DNA from: Austropuccinia psidii | Taxonomy: Eukaryota > Basidiomycota > Pucciniomycetes > Pucciniales > Sphaerophragmiaceae | DNA length: 64,000 bases | Assembly: GCA_023105745.1 (NCBI GenBank) | Contig: JALGQZ010000001.1 | Coordinates: forward strand, 64,622,937-64,686,936 | Reading direction: 5' to 3' | In this document: piece after piece, positions 1 to 10,645 of the stretch | How the letters are laid out: each line of letters opens with the position of its first letter | Numbering within the stretch: the first letter of the stretch is position 1 | Translations under genes and position numbers: made by a program | The notes under the pieces: model-generated | Databases searched by the model: none | Seen by the model: only the letters and a program-made list of their open reading frames with translations | Told to the model about the DNA's origin: nothing

Positions 1-3000
1 TTATATATTTATATAGCCTAAAATTATAATAAATTTACAATAAGCAGCTGTTTGTAAAATCCAGTTAAGAAAAGAATATATTCATCTTTGTCAAGTGTTT
101 GTAGAATATTATGCAGGAATATTTCTTGCTTTCCTTGGGTATTTTTGCTCAATGAAAAGCTTAAATAATTTATCAAATTATAATTCAATAAATAGGGTGT
201 CACATAAGTAAGATATACCCTTTTGGAAATAAAGATTCCAATGGAGCAAATATCACTTCATAGCCATATCCACTCATAGGCAAAACAAGGTCTGACTCAT
301 GTTTCAATTTTTCAATTTTCATTTTAAATAGTTTGGCATTTAATTTAAACTGTTGATATTATATTTTTATTGGAATATGTGTAAATTTTACATTCAGAAA
401 TCTTAAAAGCATGAACATATTTTTTACAATCAATAGAATTCTTATCAAAATAAATAATTAATTATATTCCTTTATCAATGATATTGTGATACAAATTTTC
501 AAATAGATGTTTTTTATTGAATTATATAAAGTTCTGTTGAGCCTTTCAAAAATGGAATAATAGAATTAATCTTAATCTTAAAAATGTTTGAACAGGATTT
601 GAGTAAAATCAAATTATTTGATATTTGTTTGACATAATACTATGATTTATGGGAAGAGATCTCTCATATATTGATTGAACTGGTCCTCATTAATAAAACT
701 AAAACAAGCACTTCAATTTCTGATTGATAGTATTAAAACTATATTTGATTTAATATATACTCCTATTTTTATTTCTATTTTTTTTTTGAAAAATAAGTAT
801 TATTTAATTTTATTATTTAAAATGCAAACAGAAACAAAAAACCTTAAAAAATATTTTAAAAAGTTATTTTTTAACAAATAATTAATGCAAAATGACAGAT
901 GTACCTCAAAAAAATTAAGTATATTAGCATTCTTGAAGGTGAATTAAATTTATTCTTATTACTGAGATAAAGCTATTTTCATAATTTTTGGAGAAAACAA
1001 TTAGAAAAATCTGAATTTCTGATACTCTAAAACAGTTTTTTTATGTTTTTACTTCATTCTTTCTAAGTTTTGTTATTAATATTTTATGCTGATATGCTAT
1101 TTTGTGTTTTTGATGAATTCCCTTTTTTATACATTTTCCTGATTTTATATCTTATATTTCTAAATATGTTTTTCTTTGCTTCAATATTTATTTTCAATAA
1201 AAATTACGGTAGCAGGCCTTTACAAAGCATTCTACTGTAATGTTTTACATTTTTCAAGCTCATTACAGTACAGGCACTGTAATTCTTGCTTATGTGATAT
1301 TGTGGACAATCATCGACATATTTACAGTACCTTCCAGCATGCTTTCTTTACTGTAATTTTATTTAAAAATTATTTTTTCACTACAGTAGGAGCTTTAATT
1401 AATAGAGCCCAATAATTCTCTTTTGAGTTGCTAAATAAAACCTTTAAAAAATCTAAAGTAGAGGACTATCTGTTTCAAAAACGATAACTGTTGGTAATGA
1501 TAGTAAAAATAGATGAAATTAAGCAATTATACAAATAATACATAAAATGAAAAATATACAAATAAGACTTATTTCTAGGATTTCCAATCAATGCAGAAAA
1601 CAATTTATATAAGTTTTTTGTATTTTTGGGGAAATAATTATATTCAAAAGAATATTAAAGCCTTTATCTTTTTGTTCTGAGGCTTAAACAATTTAAAAAT
1701 ATCAGAAAACCAAATTCTTGTCAATCCAGTTTCTTCGGAAGCGCATTTAATTTAAAGCGTATTATTTTGATCTTTTTGAGCCAGTTTTTGAATGAGAAGT
1801 AAGAATTAATATTTCTTGGATGTAATACTAAGTCATAAATAGAGACAGATGAAGGCTTTTCTCATTATAAATGGTGGGTTTGAGTTCTTTTGGCCCTCAA
1901 ATAAACTTGAATTTTCTAAATGTAAAATGAATATTGAGACAAAATTTTTATCTTTCAATATATCAATTTGAAGAGTAAAATATAATTGGAAATTATTTTT
2001 ATGTATTATTCATTATCTACTTACTCCATACAGTTGAAGAAAGTAAGGAAATCTTGGAAATTTTGTAATATTCCACTGGGTTGGAAGAACTTGGAATACC
2101 AACAAACAATTAAATCCTAGTTCTAACCTAGTTCACAGGGAGAGCCCCAGTTCATTCTAGGATTGGTCTAGGCTAATTTCCAAATGCAACACCTTCTCTC
2201 AGATGTAGCCATTTTGCTCATGGTGACTTGTATAATATATTATCAAATTCCTATTTATACTTGTCTTTTCACAAAGAGTCACTCTTTATTATAATAAGAC
2301 CCTTTATTAAAAATATTTCCCTCAGAATTCTTTATATTGTGAAATAATCACATACATCAGTATCCACACTTTTATTATCCTCAGATCTATGCGGAGTCTT
2401 ATTAATAATCAATTTGAATATTATAATTCATTGATTTTTCCATCATATTACCTCCAGAACATTTTTAAAAGATATTTTTTTTAAAATAATCATTTCCCAA
2501 TGAAATCTTTCTTTTGCTTATATTATGCGTTTTTCTATGATATTACGGTTGATATATCCATATTCATTTCTAATAGAACCGTAAAATCATCGAGAATTCT
2601 CATACTCTTTCTTCAAAGTAGGTTAAATCTCTACAATTCAAATTTTATTCTAATCTTCAGTATTCGAAATAATATATTTTTATTATACAATATTTTTTAG
2701 TCATTCTATTGTTACTATTATTACTATTTCAATATTTCCTGATAAAGTATGAATTTTAATGCGATAGTTTTCTGTTGATAACAGAAGTTCGTATTTAGAT
2801 ATTTGAATATTTTTATATTGTTAAATTCTATCCTTATTATTATAGCTATGAATCACATATAATATCTTATTATATCCATTATTATCAGATATAATATCTA
2901 AAATTTATTCAAAATTAATTAATTCATATTATTATTAAAAGTACAAAGGGACATAGTAAGGTTATATAAAAACATCTAAGTCTCCTATATATTTTCATAA

Positions 3001-3682
3001 AAACATCTGAAGTTAATTTTTCGTTGAATCATTTCTATAATAATAGACCTTCAATTTCAAAATTGAAATTATCATCTTTATTTGGGATTTTACGGAAAAT
3101 GAAATATCTTTTACTTATAAATCTACTAGTTTATGTGAGCTGATATTTTCAGGAAAAACTTATAAATAATAGAAGATAATGAGAATTGAAATTTTATTCA
3201 GTTACATGCATATTTGAGTAAGGGAACGACTTAAGAGAAAAAACAATTGGCTTTGGATGAATAATCTCACAAGCCTGGTACTTATTTTCTCGCGAGTATC
3301 TTTCTACCTCTGTGAAGTTTCAATGTTTCTTGAAAGAGTTTTTATTATTTCTGTCTAAGCAAGCAATATCTTTATATGAACACTGTTTGTCTTATATGAT
3401 AAATTCTGAATACATAACCTAATAAGTATTTTATATGAGTAGTGAAATGTCTTACTAAATATTGAGCTTTGTCAGGCTCAAGGGTATTATGTTTCTTTCC
3501 TATAATGAGCCTCTATGGTAAATATGTTTCCGTGTTTCTCTCTCATATACAGTTCCAATAACTTCTGACCCTATTCAGCACCATCTATCTTTATCTCTTA
3601 TCTTCAAATTCTTATCACAAATACAAAGTGTTCCACGAAATTAAAAGTGAAAAAATATCAAAACCCAAACGGGATATATATG
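1..3682. other. AT-rich DNA, no gene seen
   Basis: No open frame here resembles a known protein; the longest are under 80 codons and low in complexity. The segment around 1200-1400 has many short TTACAGTA/TACTGTAA words in both orientations, which could be a decayed palindromic repeat, but I could not find bounded ends or a target duplication. I see no RNA gene or transposase motif. Confidence 0.6.
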
Positions 3683-3902
3683 TATCTTTTCTTGTATCAG
3701 ATAGTCTCAATCCTTTTTCTTTTCCTTTTATATTCATCTCATAATAGGTAAGAAACCAAAGAAGATATTGATTCTCTAAATGCTACCCCGACCAATTTCT
3801 TACATCTTTTGCTTGTATCACGTGGTCTCAAGGTTTTTTTCTTTTTACATTACTCTCAGAATAATTGAGAAAGCAAAGGAGATATTGATTAGCTAAAGAA
3901 TG
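3683..3902. repeat. Two-copy imperfect tandem repeat, period about 120 bp
   Basis: The block starting at 3683 (TATCTTTT, then CTTGTATCA, GTCTCAA, a T-rich run, AAACCAAAGAAGATATTGATT) recurs from about 3803 with scattered substitutions (CATCTTTT, GCTTGTATCA, GTCTCAA, AAAGCAAAGGAGATATTGATT). The order of words is kept throughout, so this is a local duplication rather than chance. Function unknown. Confidence 0.65.
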
Positions 3903-4295
3903 ATATAGTTAATACTAAATCAGAATCAGTATGGGAAATTTGATTATTGTAAAATGATAAATAAATTTCTTATTAAAAAGCTTTCTTTGTGATTTTATTG
4001 ATTAGAAATATCCAAGCCTTGTTGACATAATCATGACGTAATCATGATTTAAGTGACGAGTAGCATTGACATCATTTGTCAACAGGCGTAAGCATGCGCG
4101 GGTGCTGCTGATCCGTCAGTATTCAAACCTCAACTTTTTCTATCTTTACTTATCCAGAAGATATTTCTTTATTCTATTCGCAGTTTTCTACCTCTCTACG
4201 TTTCTCTTTCGTTCACTTCATTTCCATTCACCTTAACACTTGTGTGTCGAATCACCGACTTTTCTATATTTGGTAACTTAATAGCAGACAGTCGG
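3903..4295. other. Intergenic; promoter-like pyrimidine-rich stretch used as hAT target
   Basis: Contains TGACGTAA (CRE-like, about 4033) and other TGAC words, then a less AT-rich segment with TGCGCGGGTGCTGCTG near 4095. A long C/T-rich run from about 4135 to 4230 resembles the leader of a fungal gene. No coding sequence follows: the hAT element begins at 4296, and the DNA resuming after 7193 is AT-rich. This may be the upstream region of a lost gene. The last 8 bases (4288-4295, ACAGTCGG) are the left hAT target duplication. Confidence 0.35.
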
Positions 4296-4319
4296 TAGGG
4301 TGGTGGGCGGGTCACCCAT

Positions 4320-4349
4320 GGGCGTGCCAGGGGGTGGCACGCCCCCTGG
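4320..4349. repeat. GC-rich subterminal hairpin of the hAT element
   Basis: GGGCGTGCC is followed a few bases later by its complement GGCACGCCC, and CCAGGGGG is paired with CCCCCTGG in the same 30 bases, so two alternative hairpins overlap. Subterminal repeats are common transposase-binding sites in hAT elements; that role is inferred. A related but not identical GC-rich block lies near the other end (about 7083-7175). Confidence 0.6.
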
Positions 4350-4606
4350 CGTCGCCTGCCACCCGCCATCAGCTCTCAAATTATGGTTGGCGGAAAGGCG
4401 GGCTATCAACCCTAGTTAAGGTTGAGATTTGTCATTTAATCTGACAAATCTCACCACGGGCAGTGCCCAAAAAATCAAAATTTTCATTTTTTTTTCTTCT
4501 AATTTCTCACTGTCTCAAAAATCCCAGCTCCTGAGCTCCCTTTATTTTTTATTTTTGTATCACGGTTCCACTTTCTTCCAAACAATTAAATCGATGAATA
4601 TTAGCC

Positions 4607-6923
4607 ATGTCATCTTCTAACAATGATGAATGGAAGCCCCCATCCAATATACATGGGTCACGATGGGAAGGATTTTTGATGTCAAAATTAAATCTCAACT
4701 CATCATCTCACCGCCGCAAAGCAAAATGCTCTTATTGTCAACAAGTTTTCAATGATGCTCGACCTCACCACCTCTTCATGCATATTAAGGACAACTGTCA
4801 TAAAATTCCACCAAACAAGAAGTGAAAGTATATTCAAAATGTACTTCAAGACTCAAAGGTTAGTGATTCTGATGGTATTTCGGCTTCAGGAACCAGTTCA
4901 AGTCTTTCAGCACCTCCATCAACACCATCAAAAGCTACTTTCAATCGATTACCATCTGAAACACCCTCAACCATTTCCTATTTCCGATGTCTTAGCCATG
5001 AACGTACTCAGGATCTGCACGAGCTCATTCTCAAAGCACTAGTTATATCCAATGTATCTTTTCGATTTCTTGATAACCATTATTTTCAAGAGTATCAACG
5101 AGCCCTGGTCCGATCACCATATAAACTTCCAACTCATGATTCCATCTGCAACAATGCCTTACCATTATTACATGCAAAGATAGAGGCTCAAATTATGCAG
5201 CAAGTCATCAATAGCAAGGGAATGACCTTATCGATTGATGGATAGACAGATGTATCAGGATACTCACTCTATGCACTATTACTATTACAAGGAGAACATG
5301 TCAAACATTTTGTTGACATTTTAGATTTGAACTTGAAACAACATACTGCTAAAAATCTGTATGAAGCAGTCAAGACCAGTTTGGAACAAAAGGAAATATT
5401 GTTTGGAACTATTTTTGCCATTGTCACTGACTCCCCATCTGTCATGATGAAATTTCAGGTATGCAAATTTTTTGAGAATTTAATAAGTACGGCTGGATTT
5501 TGAGCTGATTCCTCCTATGTTGTAGAAACTTTTAACACAAGATCACCCTCATATTATGAAGTGTCATTGTGTATTACATGCATTCAACCTTATAGCCAAA
5601 CACTTTATTACTCACCCAACAATAGCCAGCACTGTCAAGGGAAATAAATTGTTAGTGAATTATTTTTCAAATTCATCCTACTGGGGGGAGTACCTTACAA
5701 ACTGGGCCAATGAAAATGGAATCAAGAATGGCCTTGCAACTTTGTGTGAGTCTCGATGGTATTCACTCTCTAAAGTATGCCTCAGTGTTCAAGCACATGA
5801 GGAGGGCTTCAAACGAGCAATCACCCATTTCAACAATCCTGCAAGCAATACACCAACAATTCCAGTCTCAGTCATATCAGTTATTGAAAATCAGGACCAC
5901 TTCACATCAAATGATGCCTTGGGTCAGCCTGCTAAAGCCAGTTGTGGACAGTATTGGCCGATTAGAGCAAAGTAACACTGACCTTTCTGATATTTGGAAA
6001 GAGTTTTCAACAGTTTACAAAGAAATAAAGTCAGTCAACTTATATGACCGCTTTGCACCTCTCAAAGAGCATTGTCTTCAGGTTATACAACATCAAGCCC
6101 AAGATTATCAAGCAGATATATATATAATTGCTTTTTTTTGCACCCCTCCTTTCGCAATGTGGCTGTTTCTCAAAAACATTCCCTGAAGAACATCACCATC
6201 ATGATTTTAGTACTTGCCAAAGATTGGAAGTACTATAAGGAAGAAGCCGAATTATTGATACCTCAAATTAAGAGGTATTATAGCCAGCATGAACCTTTTG
6301 GAAAATTAACTAATGGTGCGTTGGGTTGTCAACAAATAATATACACCGAAATCATTGACTAATTTTTATTTGCGTTGTCAGTACCATTTCCAAACAAAGC
6401 CATCGATTATTGGCTGGGCCTACCAGATAACACACAATGTCTCCCACTAAAATGAATAGCAATCACAATTTGTGAGATTGTACCTCATGCTGCAGGTGTG
6501 GAGGGTTTATTTTCAATAATGTCAGCAATCAAAACAAAGTATCGAAATCAAATGCTCCCAACAACCCTCAAAATGATGAGCCAAATAAAGCTACACCTCA
6601 CACAAAATGAACTGAAAAAGGGAAGAAACAAAGCAAAACAAAGCTCTGAAGTAGTACCTGTACCTCTAACTGAATACAATCATATGTGCAGCTATGATTT
6701 CTTCAACTCACCAATGGATCTCAAAACATTTGAAGAAGGAGTATTTGGGCATGCTGATATGCAGGTTACAACCCAACAAGACGCCTTCATGGAAGCATTG
6801 TTTGATTTTGACATGTGGGATGAAGCTAACAGGCAAATGGATTTGGCTGATATTCAAGTGGTTCATGGCAATATCTCTGTGCAACAAACTTCCAGTTGGG
6901 ACCCTTATAATATGGATTTTTGA
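4607..6923 (+). pseudogene. hAT transposase with BED zinc finger, broken
   Basis: Cut-and-paste transposase that would bind the element's ends and excise it in the nucleus. The start ATG at 4607 opens a frame with a BED-type zinc finger (CSYC, then HLFMHI and a later Cys, residues about 41-65). DUF659-like sequence follows, including TLSIDG just before 5243 and VTDSPS near 5430. An intron with GT at 5459 and AG at 5525 (67 bp) fits. The C-terminal hAT dimerisation region lies at about 6380-6600, with the motif AGVEGLFS near 6500. Defects: TGA at 4823-4825; TAG at 5243-5245 where the family has Trp in SIDGWTD; a frame change near 5930-5960; and stops near 6183, 6361 and 6453. The tail to 6923 is acidic. 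It is unlikely to make active protein. Family assignment is firm; exact exon ends are approximate. Confidence 0.88.
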
Positions 6924-7193
6924 TGTCATATTTCTCTGTTTTTTTAATCTGAAGCTGGTTTTTTCTTCACACCTTGTATTAGTTATAGTTTGTAACAATT
7001 TTTTCTTGCTTTTTCCACCGGCAATTCATGTTTTGGCTAAAATTTCTAAGACATTTTGACTTACATGAATGAACTTGGAGGCTGACGGCACGCCCCAGCC
7101 GCCACCAGCCATGGGCGTTCCAAGTTGATACTGAAGGGCCCGCCCAGGACGCGCCTTTCCTAAAATCGGGCCGCCCACCACCCTAACAGTCGG

Positions 7194-8019
7194 TCAGCAT
7201 CAAAAAATATGATTATCTCAGGATAAATAAATAAAATAATAATAATTTTAATTATTATCACAGTATTATTGGTAGAAGAACTATCTTAGAGTTCAAATTA
7301 TTCGAATAAAGTGCAGAATTAGCTGGATAAGTATCAAGTGGAGGTAAATAGTTGATTGACTATCATTGCAACTAATCAGAACACTAACAGAAGTCTCTAT
7401 AGGCTTGTATTAGTGTTTTCAAAACTGAATTCTTCCTGAGAAGTCAATAATTTAAGATTTTTAAGATTAAGGTTATCATTATAGGTATTTAAATAATTAA
7501 TTATTTATCCATTATGTATGGTCTATCATGTTCGCTTTGGCGACTCATCTAAAAGATCCGTCCAATAGTAAAACTTGATTGATAACTGACACACTGTGTT
7601 TGTCCAAACAAGCAACATTTGTTTACCAGTGTCACAATAAATGTGGCTTCTGTTCGTTATTCACATTGCCAGTATCTAAAAACAGTCCAATTCTCTGGGT
7701 ATGTTTTATTTTTAGTCGCATTGATATAGTTTTGCTTTGTTTGATAAGATTGCACTATAAAATCCATAGGAGTTGTACGCACAGCTGATAATTTAAAAAT
7801 CTAGATAGATTATCAACACTACTCTAACAATCTACTGTTAAAAACAAGAAAACTCAAGTGTTTGGTAAGAGATTTCCAGAAATAAGCTGCATTTCAAGGA
7901 TGGAGTCGTAAAACCTTGCACAATGATCATGAAAATTCTGGCACTATTTGGCTGTTATGATTTCCTTGATTCCTTCTTCTATTGATTGAACCAACTCTGA
8001 GAGGTTTTTTTGGGTTTTC
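7194..8019. other. Intergenic, nothing recognised
   Basis: AT-rich DNA following the hAT target duplication. The only notable frame (7579-7785, 69 codons, with several Cys residues) has no recognised motif and no supporting context. The part nearest 8019 may be the end of the mariner relic. Confidence 0.5.
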
Positions 8020-8701
8020 TTAGTTTACATTAGTTTTGAATGAGTGAAAGGTTCATTCAATTGGATTTAAAAAAGGTAAGTGATGTGGGATAAATTCAGC
8101 CTTGTTTCTATTAGAAGATTCAATGGCTTTCTTAGCCTCATCAAATCTGGTACCATGGTGTACTGAAGCATTTTCCATTAATACAATTTAATCTCAAGTT
8201 AAATGAGATTTGAGGCTGAGAAGGAATGAGCCAATTTCATTGGCTCTGAGACCCTTGATCCTTTCACCCTTTTCATTCAACAAATCATGATATATATAAA
8301 CCTCAGAAAAGATTGCTCCAATGAGTTTCACTTGTTTGACTTTTGCAACCAAGCTCAATACACCTGGTTTCCCTTATAAAAGTAATATAAAATCAATTCA
8401 AATCAGATTCAACATGAGGTAAGTTAAACAACAAGGATTAATCAGCGTAGCCAAATTTCCTTCCTGAGTGCTGGTAAAACCCCAACTCATCAATGTGAAT
8501 CTCTTTCTGATCCAGATAAAGACAACAGAAATTAACAAAAGTGGAATTCTTATTTAAACATTCTTCTCTATTCCAAGAAGTTGGAATGTTAGTGACCTGC
8601 TTCCCAGTGCTCTCCATATCATGGAGAAGGTTACTAATATATTGAGCTGGAATTCTTATTGGAAAATATTCTTCAATGAAGGAATCAATTTCTTTTAACA
8701 T
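8020..8701 (-). pseudogene. Tc1/mariner-type transposase relic
   Basis: Read on the minus strand from 8701 downwards, the frame gives the Tc1/mariner DDE signature pieces in order. First comes HIDELGFYQHSGRKFGYA, matching the first catalytic Asp motif (IDE.GF..H..R..GYA), near 8440-8495. Next is VLMENASVHHG near 8170-8190, where the family has D-N-A (Asp to Glu here). Last is FLNPIE near 8055-8070, the usual motif before the third acidic residue, followed at once by a stop and then a Lys-containing tail. Other stops and a frame change separate the blocks. The usual length is about 340 residues; only the catalytic half is recognisable. I could not identify inverted repeats or TA duplications, so element borders are unknown. 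Long dead. Confidence 0.75.
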
Positions 8702-9676
8702 TACAGTTTATTTACTATCTATAAATTAGAGAACTTCTGTCTTCATATCATCAGTAACTTTGCTTTCTCTTTTTTCTGTAAATTTTATTTTAATTGAGAT
8801 CTTCATGTTAAATTCTATAAAATTGGTAGTAAGAAATATTGAATGCTTAAGAAGCTTCCTTCTGAGTCATCCCTCTTTCCTGCATTTTTCTTGGATTAAA
8901 CTGCATATACCTTAATTTATTGAAGAATGCTTTTTGCATTCTTTGTGAGTATGATTTTCAGCTATGAAGGTTCTCTTTTTGTTTAGATTTTCTTTTTTCT
9001 TTATGTATATATAATTTACAGAGGAGCTCTTCATATTTTTTTCCCAGTGGTTGTGCAAGAGACTCAACTTAAGCCAGAAGCTTAATATCATTAGCATCAA
9101 TTATAAGTGTGGGGGATGCTTTTTTGGTTAGGTTCACAGTATTGTATTCTACTTAATCTATTATTTGTATTCTAAAATTAAGTTAATATAAAATTACAGA
9201 AAAATCTCATTCACAAAGCCATTAGATTTTGGAAAAAAGGTTTTGGAATTAGTCACAGGAAATTTTTTTACTATTCAAGAAATAATGTTGCTATGCAAAA
9301 CATTTTCAAGAACACTGTGCCACTCAGAAACTGAATTTAAGATTCTGCTAAGAGCTCTTGAAACAGTTGCCTAAACAAGCCTGATAAGACATAATTTATG
9401 CTTATTAACCATCTGTTTCTTTCACCTTGTGGAATGTGATCTACAACTTGCCAGTATTAACTGGTCTTTCAACTGGTTTAATAGCTTTCTACACATGAGG
9501 AAAAGTGTTGATGCTGGAACTTCTGCTTTGTTCCAACGTTTCAATTGCGTATGCTTGTAGCATCACCTCAAATCAAATAGCCCTTGCACTCAAAAAAACT
9601 TTTTTTTTCTTTGTAAATTTTATTACTCTTGAGAAAAAATTTTATTTATGTGCATCTTGATAGATTCTCTTGATCA
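8702..9676. other. Degenerate DNA between mariner relic and CACTA-2 transposase
   Basis: The minus strand around 9330-9480 could hold the decayed N-terminal half of the mariner transposase (it reads like a helix-turn-helix region broken by stops), but similarity is too weak to call. The left end of CACTA-2 should also lie here. I looked for a CAC start paired with a GTG end beyond 35583 and found no convincing match. Confidence 0.35.
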
Positions 9677-10149
9677 ATGAAATTCTGTGATTGCATTAAG
9701 TGCAGAGTCCATCAATATACTGATGAAAACAGAAAAAAACATAATGGTGTATTAGTTTCTCAAAGCACCTGTAACAAACATTGGGCAAATACATCTTGAA
9801 TTCAAGTGGGACTCAGTGATATTACGTCAAGGCTTTTGATAGAAGAAGATCACTTGGAACAGGGCTCACAGGTATTTTCTGAAGGCTTTGAAAGCAATTC
9901 TTCCTCTTTGGTAAATGGAAATATTTCTTCAGAATTAATAAGTAAGCTGTTTCTTTCTTCTAATATCTTACATATTACTAACTTTCTTTATTAGAGCTTC
10001 TTTTATGCTTTATGGAATGGCTGTACCTTGTTGGTGGTGTCAGCCATCAGAAATGTCAGATTGCTAGAAAATACTTAGTGTGTTTTCTTGAAATCACTCA
10101 ATTTGAGGAAAATAACTCAAATGCTGAAAAGAATATTCCAAAGGATATA
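9677..10149 (+). pseudogene. CACTA-2 Tnp2 transposase, 5' part (split by LTR element)
   Basis: The first part of a Tnp2-type (Transposase_21) CACTA transposase gene. ATG at 9677 opens a C-x-C-x2-C cluster (CDCIKC), as at the start of the other two copies, then a conserved CNKHW. An intron fits at 9942-9994 (GT..TTAG). The next exon gives WLYLV.GVS..KC.IA and ends with NIPKDI exactly where the LTR of the inserted retrotransposon begins (10150). The other copies show the same WLYL..GLS and IPKDIC/IPQIN words. A stop follows CNKHW. The gene resumes at 31038. The 5 bases before the LTR (ATATA) match the 5 after it (ATGTA) at 4 of 5 positions. Confidence 0.82.
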
Positions 10150-10331
10150 TGTTGTGGTATTCCATACCATTATTATCAGCTTCAAGCTTACCAGAAAAAA
10201 AATAAAAAAATAAAAAAATATAGAATTAAATATATCCAATATTTTTGAAGATTTCAGAGAACTGAAAAGGAGTGTAGTGCTACGGACACACTTAGAATTC
10301 CGGACTAAAAAAAGAAAACCTTCCTGTCTCA
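10150..10331 (+). repeat. 5' LTR, left fragment (start of U3)
   Basis: The first ~45 bases (GGTATTCCATACCAT, then TATCAGCTTCAAGCTTACCA) recur at the start of the 3' LTR (28891-28935). After that both copies become A-rich and then diverge. The last three bases, TCA (10329-10331), are the left target duplication of CACTA-1. Confidence 0.72.
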
Positions 10332-10645
10332 CACCACGCGCAAGAAGGGGTAGTTTCACCAGCAACCATGCACTTTTGATTATGAATAGTTTACAAGTTT
10401 TTTTTTCAATTAAATGGACTACAAAGGAATCAAAGGAATTTTACATGACAAAGGCACCAATATCCTATGAAGCTATCAAATTCTCTTTTTCCTACATTTT
10501 TTTTAAAAATATCAATATTTTTATTACAATAAATTAAATATACTCATTTATCAAATACCATTAAATTTTCTTGTTATAACATTTTTTCATTTTCTTCAAA
10601 CATAATAACTGAGCCAGTCTTTGCGTCAAAATAATTTCAGTACAA

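Larger units (their letters stand above)
4296..7185 (+). mobile_element. Complete hAT-family DNA transposon
   Basis: The element has 15-bp perfect terminal inverted repeats: TAGGGTGGTGGGCGG at 4296-4310 and its reverse complement at 7171-7185. It is flanked by a perfect 8-bp target-site duplication, ACAGTCGG (4288-4295 and 7186-7193). An 8-bp duplication together with an internal BED/DUF659/hAT-dimerisation transposase defines the hAT superfamily. The ends are strikingly GC-rich for this AT-rich window. The boundaries are intact, but the transposase has stops and frameshifts, so it could move only if another element supplied the enzyme. Confidence 0.95.

Noticed and set aside
1176..1415. 79-codon frame with His/Cys residues as a small protein
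   Set aside because: It coincides with a run of TTACAGTA-type repeat words and has no supporting features.
8912..9100. 62-codon minus-strand frame
   Set aside because: Low-complexity Lys/Ser composition and no link to the mariner motifs.
10146..10260. GGTATTCCATACC..AAGCTTACCA plus A-rich tail as the 3' end of a second SINE
   Set aside because: The same sequence begins the 3' LTR after a polypurine tract, so it is the LTR start.
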